NCBI GenBank assembly: GCA_034408745.1
Contig: JAWXCM010000367.1
Location: 1-21,429, forward strand
Length of the DNA: 21,429 bases
Source: JAWXCM01 sp034408745
Lineage (GTDB): Bacteria > Acidobacteriota > Terriglobia > Bryobacterales > Bryobacteraceae
Direction of reading: 5' to 3'
In this document: positions 15,673 through 20,967 of the stretch, in pieces
Layout: each line of letters begins with the position of its first letter
How positions within the stretch are numbered: the stretch's first letter is position 1
Made by a program: the position numbers and the translations under genes
Notes under the pieces: generated by a model
Database searches by the model: none
Seen by the model: only the letters and a program-made list of their open reading frames with translations
What the model was told of the DNA's origin: nothing

Positions 15673-16466
15673 AGTATCGCTATGAGGAGTTCACGTGGCC
15701 GGAGATTCGGGCCGCTGTGGCGGGGAATCGCGTGGCTGTGCTGCCGGTTGGGACAGTCGAGCAGCATGGGCCGCATCTGCCCCTTGTCACGGACGTGCTG
15801 ACGGCGACGGAGATGTCGCGGCTGGCTGTGGAGCAGATGCCGGAGGAAGCGGTTTTGCTGCCTTCGGTGTACTACTCCTTCAATGAGCACCATATGGATT
15901 TTCCGGGGACGATCGCGGTGGAAGGCGAGACCATCGTACGGTACGTCACCGATATCGGTGTGAGTCTGGCACGGCACGGATTCCGAAAAGTTCTGCTGGT
16001 GAACGGGCACGGAAGTAATGTGCCTTTTCTGGATATTGCGGCGCGGAATATTACGAATCGCACCGAGGCGGTCTGCGCGATGGTTCCGTGGTGGAATCTG
16101 ATTCCACGCGAGTTGCTGGCTTCGCTGCGGGAATCGGAGTTTCCTGGCGGAATGGCGCACGGATGCGAGTTGGAGACCTCCGTACTGCTGCATTTGCGGC
16201 CTGACCTGGTGCAGATGGATTTGGCGGAAAAAGATATCTCCTTTAAGCGTCCGTCGGAGTTCTTTTTCTGGGATTTACAGGTGGGATCGCCGGTTTTCTT
16301 TCAGGAGTGGTTCAGCCGGTATTCGCGGACGGGTACGGTGGGGGATCCGACGCTCGCGACGGCTGAGAAGGGCCGGCTGTTTGTGGAGGCGGTTGTGGAG
16401 CGAATGAAGGCGCTGATTCGCGAGTTTCGGGCGAAGGAGATTGCGCCGCGGGTGGACCATCACTAA
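15669..16466 (+). CDS. Creatininase family amidohydrolase
   Basis: 265 residues, normal for the family. Metal and catalytic motifs are present: LPVGTVEQHGPHLPLVTD (25-42) with Glu31, His33 and Asp42, NEHHMDFPGT (72-81), VNGHGSN (111-117) with His114, and AHGCELETS (163-171) with the ligand Glu. The enzymes hydrolyse cyclic amides or related C-N bonds (creatinine, formamido-pyrimidines) or, in the inositol route, 3-dehydro-scyllo-inosose. Here the GTG start overlaps the NagA-like stop (GTGA), so both are made together, presumably acting in sequence on one compound. Which one cannot be decided from sequence. Confidence 0.9.
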   Translation: MKYRYEEFTWPEIRAAVAGNRVAVLPVGTVEQHGPHLPLVTDVLTATEMSRLAVEQMPEEAVLLPSVYYSFNEHHMDFPGTIAVEGETIVRYVTDIGVSLARHGFRKVLLVNGHGSNVPFLDIAARNITNRTEAVCAMVPWWNLIPRELLASLRESEFPGGMAHGCELETSVLLHLRPDLVQMDLAEKDISFKRPSEFFFWDLQVGSPVFFQEWFSRYSRTGTVGDPTLATAEKGRLFVEAVVERMKALIREFRAKEIAPRVDHH

Positions 16467-16481
16467 GGAGTGGACGGGCGG

Positions 16482-17630
16482 ATGAAAATTCGAGACGTGC
16501 GGGCGTTTGGGCTTACGGGCAAGACGCCGGAGGGTGGGTGGTCGTCGGAGCTGCAGCCGGAGGATTGTGTCCACACGATTATCGCCGTGCTCACCGATGA
16601 GGGGCTGACCGGCTGGGGCAGCGTGTTTACCAGCGGCGATTTGGTGAAGGCTTCGCTGGCCGTGCTGCGTCCGCTGTTTCTCGGCGAGAATGCGCTGGAG
16701 CCGGAGCGGGTGAGCGAGAAACTGCACCAGTCGACGTTCTGGCTGGGGCGCGGCGGCTCGATTACCCACACCATCAGCGGGATCGATATTGCGCTTTGGG
16801 ATCTGCTGGGGAAGGCTTGCGGGCAGCCTGTTGGCCGGCTAATTGGGGGGCGCTACAAGGAGCGGGTCAGGCCGTACGCGTCGCTGCTGATGCGGCAGCC
16901 GGAGCAGATGGCCGACGAGTTATTGCCCGTCAAAGCGCAGGGATTTCGGGCATTCAAGATTGGCTGGGGGCCCTTCGGCAAGGTGAGCCTGGCGGTGGAT
17001 GAGGCGATCGTTCGCGCGGCCCGGGATGCGGTGGGCGAGGAGTCGCTGCTGATGGTGGATGCCGGGGCGAGCGACGCGTTCTGGCCGCAGGGTTACAAAT
17101 GGGCTCTGCGGACTGCCGACATGCTGGACGCGTATGGCGTGAGCTGGTTTGAGGAGCCGTTGACGCCGGATTCGCTGGAGGAATTCCAGGCGCTTCGGGC
17201 AGCATCGTCGGTGCCGATTGCCGGGGGCGAGGTGCTGACCCGGCGGCAGGCGTTTCAGCCGTGGCTGGAAGGGCGGGCGTTCGACATTGTGCAGCCGGAT
17301 GTGACGAAGTGCGGCGGGCTTAGCGAGCAGCGGCGGATCGCGTGGACAGCCCGTGAGCATGGCGTTCGGTTTATTCCGCATGGCTGGAACACGGCTGTAG
17401 GGCTGGCGTCGGACCTGCAGGTGGCCTCGGCGTTTGCGGATACGGATCTGGTGGAGTACCTCACCGGCTCTGCATTTATCGACGATCTGGTGACGGAGCC
17501 GTGGCGGCTGGACGCTGACGGGATGCTGCCGATTCCAGCGGTGCCCGGGCTTGGGGTCGAACTGCGCATGGATGCGCTGGCGGAGCTGTCAAGGGTGCCC
17601 GTCGGTGAACTGTCCGAGCTCTTTCCGTGA
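16482..17630 (+). CDS. Enolase superfamily protein (mandelate racemase/muconate lactonizing group)
   Basis: 382 residues from the ATG at 16482, 11 bases after AAGGAG; a GTG at 16470 inside that site is less likely. The N-terminal capping domain (1-125) is followed by the barrel. Metal ligands are Asp193 (LMVDAGAS), Glu224/225 (WFEEPL) and Glu250 (AGGEVLT). The acid/base residues are Lys159 in AFKIGWGP and the Asp273-His300 dyad (QPDVTKCGG, FIPHGWNT). Most relatives have KxK; here the second Lys is Gly161, leaving one Lys, so a dehydratase using the Lys and His seems possible. Substrates of this group are sugar acids. It is the last gene of the operon, 15 bases after the creatininase-family gene. 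Confidence 0.9.
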   Translation: MKIRDVRAFGLTGKTPEGGWSSELQPEDCVHTIIAVLTDEGLTGWGSVFTSGDLVKASLAVLRPLFLGENALEPERVSEKLHQSTFWLGRGGSITHTISGIDIALWDLLGKACGQPVGRLIGGRYKERVRPYASLLMRQPEQMADELLPVKAQGFRAFKIGWGPFGKVSLAVDEAIVRAARDAVGEESLLMVDAGASDAFWPQGYKWALRTADMLDAYGVSWFEEPLTPDSLEEFQALRAASSVPIAGGEVLTRRQAFQPWLEGRAFDIVQPDVTKCGGLSEQRRIAWTAREHGVRFIPHGWNTAVGLASDLQVASAFADTDLVEYLTGSAFIDDLVTEPWRLDADGMLPIPAVPGLGVELRMDALAELSRVPVGELSELFP

Positions 17631-17666
17631 TTCACGGTGAAATCGTACAGGGTAAGCGGAGTACTA

Positions 17667-17696
17667 TTGACAACCCAAATATCGGCGTGGCAGGAT
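17667..17696 (+). promoter_or_regulatory. Sigma-70-like promoter of the small transcript
   Basis: A perfect -35 box TTGACA (17667-17672) is followed after 18 bases by CAGGAT (17691-17696), preceded by TGG as extended -10. It is the best -35 box I found in the window. Transcription would begin near 17703, just before the extended Shine-Dalgarno-like sequence. Confidence 0.6.
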
Positions 17697-17711
17697 GAAG
17701 GCATCACTGAA

Positions 17712-17729
17712 AAAGGAGGTGGTCCAGTC
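17712..17729 (+). promoter_or_regulatory. Extended Shine-Dalgarno: 18 bases complementary to 16S rRNA 3' terminus
   Basis: AAAGGAGGTGGTCCAGTC can pair without interruption with the near-universal bacterial 16S end GGCUGGAUCACCUCCUUU: 16 Watson-Crick and two G-U pairs. Ordinary sites pair over 4-8 bases. The core GGAGG ends 12 bases before the ATG at 17732, farther than usual. The 16S end is taken from general knowledge, not from this genome. Confidence 0.7.
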
Positions 17730-17731
17730 TA

Positions 17732-17788
17732 ATGAATTTTGACAGTTCGAGTAGACCGACAATCACGCGCGAGGTGGCCGACTACTGA
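17732..17788 (+). CDS. 18-codon small ORF in the small transcript
   Basis: The ORF reads MNFDSSSRPTITREVADY and stops with TGA at 17786-17788. It begins with ATG three bases after the 18-base sequence able to pair with the 16S 3' end, and the whole unit is framed by a promoter and a terminator. The peptide is polar, without a membrane segment, Cys residues or a recognisable motif. It may be a leader or regulatory peptide, or a decoy whose role is to hold ribosomes at the extended binding site. Too short to judge by coding statistics; conservation in relatives would decide. I do not recognise it. Confidence 0.5.
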   Translation: MNFDSSSRPTITREVADY

Positions 17789-17882
17789 GTCGACTGTTGT
17801 AGCTTTTCAGGCCTCGTTCAGTGACGAGCCGAGTTCAGATGGACCGGCCGTCCCGCGCGAGAATCGGGATACGAGTTAGTAG

Positions 17883-17913
17883 AAACCCCGTGAGCTGAGG
17901 CTCACGGGGTTTT
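17883..17913 (+). terminator. Rho-independent terminator of the small transcript
   Basis: AAACCCCGTGAGC (17883-17895) pairs perfectly with GCTCACGGGGTTT (17900-17912) around the loop TGAG, a 13-bp stem followed by a short T run (17910-17913). It ends a few bases before the rtcB remnant begins. Confidence 0.9.
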
Positions 17914-17924
17914 CCCATTTCAGG

Positions 17925-18198
17925 GCTCGCACGCAGTTGGAGAACACCGCGCATTCGCCGTTCATTCATGAGTGGGTTGCGGCGACGCCCGATGCGCATT
18001 TCGGGATCGGGGCGACGGTGGGGAGTGTCATTCCGACCAAAGGTGCGATTGTTCCGGCGGCTGTCGGCGTGGACATCGGGTGCGGAATGATGGCGACGCA
18101 GACGTGATCGATGAAACGCAAGTCGATTGACGCGGTAATGGCGGACCCAGGTGGAGGTGGTCCACGAACTGCGCCAGGTGGTTGTCGTTAAGGGTTAA
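17925..18198 (+). pseudogene. rtcB: rtcB remnant: N- and C-terminal pieces with most of the gene deleted
   Basis: 17925-18104 encodes an N-terminal RtcB piece: ARTQLENTAHSPFI, then PDAHFGIGATVGSVIPTKGA and VPAAVGVDIGCGM with the metal-binding Cys. It lines up with about residues 27-87 of E. coli RtcB. A TGA follows (18105-18107). Starting near 18114 the reading KSIDAVMAD, then after a frameshift around 18145 VEVVHELRQVVVVKG and TAA (18196-18198), is the extreme C-terminus of RtcB. Roughly 300 central residues, with the guanylated His and most manganese ligands, are gone, and so is the N-terminal start. Intact RtcB ligates 3'-phosphate or 2',3'-cyclic phosphate RNA ends using GTP. The remnant overlaps the end of the convergent hydrolase gene by 11 bases. 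Confidence 0.85.
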
Positions 18199-19165
18199 AG
18201 ATAACCTGGCGCCCTTCCACCGAGCGGTACATGCACTCGGCGCTGTGATCGCACTTAGGCACCTCGACGAGCTTGTGTGTGGCCGTTGTTGTTTTGTTGA
18301 GGTGCTCAAAGAATGCCTGTCCTCGCTGGAGCCGGAACGGTCCCTGTGCCATGGCCTGACAGCTCTTGTCCATGCTGTGCGCGTCGACATTGTCTTCCTG
18401 CCCGAGTAAGTAAGTTACGTTGCGTGCGGCGTAGTTACCGCGGATAACGTCAGGTCCCGTTTCGGAAGCGTAACCCTGAATATCAATGAGACCGAACTTG
18501 TACTGGTTGTAACCTGGGCAAGCCTTGACGGCGGCGGGGTTGGGACGCCACGCGTCGAGATACATGTACGTGGAGGGGTTGGCGACGACATATCGAATGG
18601 GCACGGCGAGCTTCGGATGGGCTCGGTTGATGGCGAGGTATCGCTGGACGAACTGACCTCCGGCCGAGTGCCCGGCGAGCACGATCTCCTGCAGCGCGGG
18701 GAAGCGGGTCTTGTTGGCCACCGCTTCAAGGAGCCGGTCCATGGCGGTGTAGGAAGAGACTTTGGTGTCAGCGGCAGTGGTGCCGTCGGTCCATCCGCGG
18801 CAGAAGAAGTTGATTTCGCTGGAGTCGAGGGCGTCCTTGCAGTTACCGCTGCCGGTGCCGACGTTGGAGTGGAAGCGTGGCGCGATGACGAGGGTGCGGT
18901 CCAGCTGACCTGCGTCCTCGGTGGCGCCGATGGCGAATAGGTAGTAGTCGTTGCCGTTGCGGCCGACGCCGTGGACAAGAATGAAGATGCGCTCGACCGT
19001 TTTGTCGGGCTGAGTAAGTGGACGGCTGCGATAGACGTAGAAGGCCTGATCCTTTTCGACGGGGACGGGCTCGAGGCATGCTGGGTCTGGCGTGGTGCAG
19101 TAAGTTGCGGCGAACGACGCGCCGGATGCAAGGAATGCTACCGCGAGGACTCGGCTGAGGCTCAT
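18188..19165 (-). CDS. Secreted alpha/beta hydrolase
   Basis: 325 residues from the ATG at 19165, chosen because it begins a signal peptide (SRVLAVAFLASGASFAA); a longer frame to 19210 adds a hydrophilic stretch before it. FILVHGVGRNGNDYY (61-75) contains the oxyanion-side HG motif, Ser167 in LAGHSAGGQF is the nucleophile, Asp258 (GQEDN) and His307 (PKCDHSAECMY) are likely triad partners. Several Cys residues (23, 30, 109, 122, 216, 269, 305, 311) suggest disulfides in the periplasm. It is an esterase/lipase-like enzyme of unknown substrate. The gene ends inside the rtcB remnant, and a 12-bp palindrome lies just upstream of its start. Confidence 0.88.
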   Translation of the reverse strand: MSLSRVLAVAFLASGASFAATYCTTPDPACLEPVPVEKDQAFYVYRSRPLTQPDKTVERIFILVHGVGRNGNDYYLFAIGATEDAGQLDRTLVIAPRFHSNVGTGSGNCKDALDSSEINFFCRGWTDGTTAADTKVSSYTAMDRLLEAVANKTRFPALQEIVLAGHSAGGQFVQRYLAINRAHPKLAVPIRYVVANPSTYMYLDAWRPNPAAVKACPGYNQYKFGLIDIQGYASETGPDVIRGNYAARNVTYLLGQEDNVDAHSMDKSCQAMAQGPFRLQRGQAFFEHLNKTTTATHKLVEVPKCDHSAECMYRSVEGRQVIFNP

Positions 19166-19177
19166 TGGAATAGTATG

Positions 19178-19189
19178 CCCCACGTGGGG
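19178..19189. promoter_or_regulatory. 12-bp perfect palindrome, possible operator
   Basis: CCCCACGTGGGG lies 13 bases upstream of the hydrolase ATG. On the minus strand TACTAT (19174-19169) directly follows and could be a -10 box, which would put the palindrome between -10 and -35 where a repressor could act. No regulator gene is adjacent. Confidence 0.35.
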
Positions 19190-19219
19190 TGGGTAGTCAG
19201 CCTGGTTCACTCATGACGG

Positions 19220-19248
19220 TTGACGTATTCCGCGCGGCGTCATAGAGT
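19220..19248 (+). promoter_or_regulatory. Likely promoter of the toxin-antitoxin pair
   Basis: TTGACG (19220-19225) and TAGAGT (19243-19248) are separated by 17 bases. Transcription would begin at about 19255, essentially at the first possible toxin codon, implying a leaderless or very short-leader message. Confidence 0.4.
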
Positions 19249-19253
19249 GAAGA

Positions 19254-19469
19254 TTGATCCGAATCGAGCGGGTGGCGAGGCGGAAGCTTCTGTATTTGCA
19301 TCAGGCTCGACGACTGGAGGATTTGCGTGTGCCGCCCGGCAATCAGCTTGAATCGCTAAAAGGCGATCGAGCCGGAACCTACAGCATCCGAATTAACGAT
19401 CAGTGGCGGGTTTGTTTTGCGTGGCTGGACGGGGATGCCTGTGAAGTGGCTGTTGTGGACTATCACTGA
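19254..19469 (+). CDS. HigB/RelE-type toxin, N-terminally shortened
   Basis: At most 71 residues from a TTG at 19254 (or GTG at 19272); a TGA at 19248-19250 blocks any longer frame. The rest matches the HigB host-inhibition toxin family closely: RKLLYLHQARRLEDLRVPPGNQLESLKGDRAG, SIRINDQWRVCFAW, VVDYH. Family members have about 92 residues and start with a MIxSF beta strand and helix; that first ~20-25 residues are missing. HigB toxins cleave mRNA at the ribosome. Loss of the first strand may have inactivated the toxin while the antitoxin remains. Neither neighbouring frame upstream contains the lost part. Confidence 0.8.
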   Translation: MIRIERVARRKLLYLHQARRLEDLRVPPGNQLESLKGDRAGTYSIRINDQWRVCFAWLDGDACEVAVVDYH

Positions 19470-19484
19470 GGCTGGAGGACGTAC

Positions 19485-19790
19485 ATGAGCGGAGCAAAAC
19501 GGCTGGATCCGATTCACCCGGGAGAGATCCTGCTCGAGGACTTTATGAGACCGCTGGGCATCAGTATCAATCAGATGGCGCGTGACCTGGATGTTCCGCC
19601 TAACCGAGTCAGCGCGATTGTGAATGGTGCTCGAGGGATCACCGCGGATACGGCGCTACGTTTGGGGCGGTATTTTGGAAATTCGCCGGAACTATGGCTG
19701 GGGCTGCAGGTCGATTATGATTTGCGGGTAGTAGGACAGAAAAGCGGGGCGGAGATACTACAGCGGGTCCGTACTCGACCGGCTGCCTGA
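19485..19790 (+). CDS. higA: HigA family antitoxin, XRE-type DNA-binding protein
   Basis: 101 residues with GGAGG six bases before the ATG. It begins with the family signature LDPIHPGEILLEDFMRPLGIS (7-27), followed by the helix-turn-helix INQMARDLDVPPNRVSAIVNGARGIT (28-53) and the conserved end FGNSPELWLGLQ (64-75). HigA binds and neutralises HigB and represses the shared promoter. Toxin-first order and the 15-base gap are the normal arrangement for this type. It appears intact, unlike the toxin. Confidence 0.93.
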   Translation: MSGAKRLDPIHPGEILLEDFMRPLGISINQMARDLDVPPNRVSAIVNGARGITADTALRLGRYFGNSPELWLGLQVDYDLRVVGQKSGAEILQRVRTRPAA

Positions 19791-19802
19791 GGAAGGAAAA
19801 AT

Positions 19803-19889
19803 TGGTGCGGATGAGAGGACTTGAACCTCCACTCCCTTGCGAGAACATGGACCTGAACCATGCGCGTCTGCCAGTTCCGCCACATCCGC
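19803..19889 (-). tRNA. tRNA-Leu (anticodon CAG)
   Basis: On the minus strand the acceptor stem GCGGATG (19889-19883) pairs with CATCCGC (19813-19807), followed by discriminator A (19806) and an encoded CCA (19805-19803). The D-arm TGGCGGAACTGGCAGACGC, the anticodon loop TTCAGGT in the stem CATGG/CCATG (anticodon at 19855-19853), a long variable arm and the T-arm GGAGG/TTCAAGT are all present, as expected for a class II tRNA. It decodes CTG, the favoured leucine codon in this GC-rich DNA. Confidence 0.96.
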
Positions 19890-19932
19890 ACGACGTGGCA
19901 CCGAGCTTTACTGCCCAGTGTTTGGTGTAACT

Positions 19933-20382
19933 CTATTGTCGCGAACTCGCGGCCTGAGAGTCAATCGCCTTGTCGAACTTTCCGGTTCGAATGCGCAGAA
20001 TCAACCGCATGACCAGCATCTCAATCTCATCGCGACACTTACGGAATGTGTCGTCGGAGCGTCCCATGGGGTCGGCGACAGGCCAGTTCTCGACCGGGAC
20101 ACCGAGGTTGTCGGGGAGCTTCGAGCCGCTCATGTTGACGATCAGATCGTAATTGGACGGCTTGAGGTCGGCCAGACGGCGGGGGAGATGGTCGCCCAGA
20201 TCGACGTTCTTTTCCTTCAGCACGGCGCGAGTCATGACGTGGGTCTGAAGCGCCGGGGAAAGTCCGGCGCTGGAGGCCACGATGACATCGGTGCCGTACT
20301 TTTTGGCGAGCGCCTCAGCCATGGGACTGCGGCAGATATTCCCGATACAAACAAACAGTACGTGTTTACGCAGTGGGGGCAC
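19933..20382 (-). CDS. Low-molecular-weight protein tyrosine phosphatase (arsenate reductase-like fold)
   Basis: 149 residues from the GTG at 20382 (MPPLRKHVLFVC); the frame is open further upstream but there it only shadows pdxT. The phosphate loop is CIGNICRSP (Cys12 to Arg18, CX5R), followed by MAEAL, and Asp104 in WPVADPMGRSDD is the general acid, so the catalytic set of the family is complete. Relatives act as protein tyrosine phosphatases or, with extra cysteines, as thioredoxin-coupled arsenate reductases; the extra resolving cysteines are not evident here. The start overlaps the pdxT end by 17 bases, placing it last in the vitamin B6 operon, though no functional link is known. Confidence 0.88.
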   Translation of the reverse strand: MPPLRKHVLFVCIGNICRSPMAEALAKKYGTDVIVASSAGLSPALQTHVMTRAVLKEKNVDLGDHLPRRLADLKPSNYDLIVNMSGSKLPDNLGVPVENWPVADPMGRSDDTFRKCRDEIEMLVMRLILRIRTGKFDKAIDSQAASSRQ

Positions 20383-20962
20383 TGTCTTTGATTTTCGCAA
20401 CAAACAGTGCGTGGACTCGAGGATCGGTTGTGAGCTCCGGGTGGAACGTCGCCACAAGGTGCCTTCCCTGCTCCACCAGCACTGGATCGCCGTTGTATTC
20501 GGCGAGCACTCTCGCCTGGCCGCCGACCCATTTGATGATGGGAGCGCGAATGAAAACAGCCTCAATGTCACCAGGCAGTCGCTGCTGGTCGGACGAGCCG
20601 ATGTGCACAATGCGGCTGTCGAGCTGGCGGCCGTAGGCGTTGCGCTGGACACCGATGTTCATCAGGCTGAGCGACATCTGCTCGGGGTTGGTGACCTGTT
20701 CGGCCAGCAGGATGGCTCCGGCGCAGGTGCCGAAAATGGGCTTATTTCCGCCAAATTCGCGCAACGGCTCGAGCAGCTCCATGTAATTGAGGAGCTTTAG
20801 CATGGTGGTGCTTTCGCCGCCGGGGATGATGAGGCCGTCGACGGAGTTGAGTTCCTCCGCCGTGCGGACCTCCACAGGCTGGGCGCCCGCGCGGGCGAGC
20901 GCCTTTCCGTGTGCTTCGAAATCACCCTGCAGTGCGAGTACTCCGACTCGCGGTTTGGCCAT
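20366..20962 (-). CDS. pdxT: Pyridoxal 5'-phosphate synthase glutaminase subunit PdxT
   Basis: 198 residues, normal length. Class I glutamine amidotransferase features: VGVLALQGDFEAH (6-18), PGGESTTM (47-54) with the oxyanion glycines, nucleophile Cys80 in GTCAGAILLA, and His174/Glu176 in TFHPELTTD complete the triad. It releases ammonia from glutamine and channels it to PdxS, which builds PLP from ribose 5-phosphate and glyceraldehyde 3-phosphate. It lies five bases after pdxS, the usual arrangement for this ribose-5-phosphate-dependent route, so no DXP-dependent pdxJ route is needed. Confidence 0.97.
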   Translation of the reverse strand: MAKPRVGVLALQGDFEAHGKALARAGAQPVEVRTAEELNSVDGLIIPGGESTTMLKLLNYMELLEPLREFGGNKPIFGTCAGAILLAEQVTNPEQMSLSLMNIGVQRNAYGRQLDSRIVHIGSSDQQRLPGDIEAVFIRAPIIKWVGGQARVLAEYNGDPVLVEQGRHLVATFHPELTTDPRVHALFVAKIKDSAPTA

Positions 20963-20967
20963 GATGG

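Larger units (their letters stand above)
17703..17914 (+). ncRNA. Candidate ~210-nt structured small RNA/mRNA with anti-16S 3'-end sequence
   Basis: The unit has its own promoter (17667-17696) and strong terminator (17883-17913) and encodes no protein beyond an 18-codon ORF. Local stems visible: CGACT/AGTCG around ACTG (17779-17792) spanning the ORF stop; GGCCTCG/CGAGCC with one bulge (17810s-17820s); GTCCCG/CGGGAT near 17849-17870. A long-range pairing TGGTCCA (17720-17726) with TGGACCG (17840-17846) would hide part of the Shine-Dalgarno region, hinting at a switchable structure. I do not recognise a known RNA family, and it lacks tmRNA and 6S features. Start and end positions are predicted from the promoter and terminator. 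Confidence 0.6.

Noticed and set aside
17703..17914. Small RNA as tmRNA or 6S RNA
   Set aside because: No tRNA-like ends or ALAA-type tag for tmRNA, and no long central bulged helix for 6S.
17715..18164. 12-base direct repeat GGAGGTGGTCCA at 17715-17726 and 18153-18164
   Set aside because: The second copy codes for the conserved EVVHEL end of RtcB and is explained by that; the match to the extended Shine-Dalgarno is probably chance.
18415..19131. 238-codon minus frame within the secreted hydrolase gene
   Set aside because: Same strand but different frame, Ser/Pro/Thr-rich; the frame with GHSAGG and a signal peptide is the real one.
20383..20652. Upstream extension of the phosphatase frame by 90 codons
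   Set aside because: It lies inside pdxT and is Ser/Thr-rich without homology; the phosphatase fold begins at KHVLFVCIGN.
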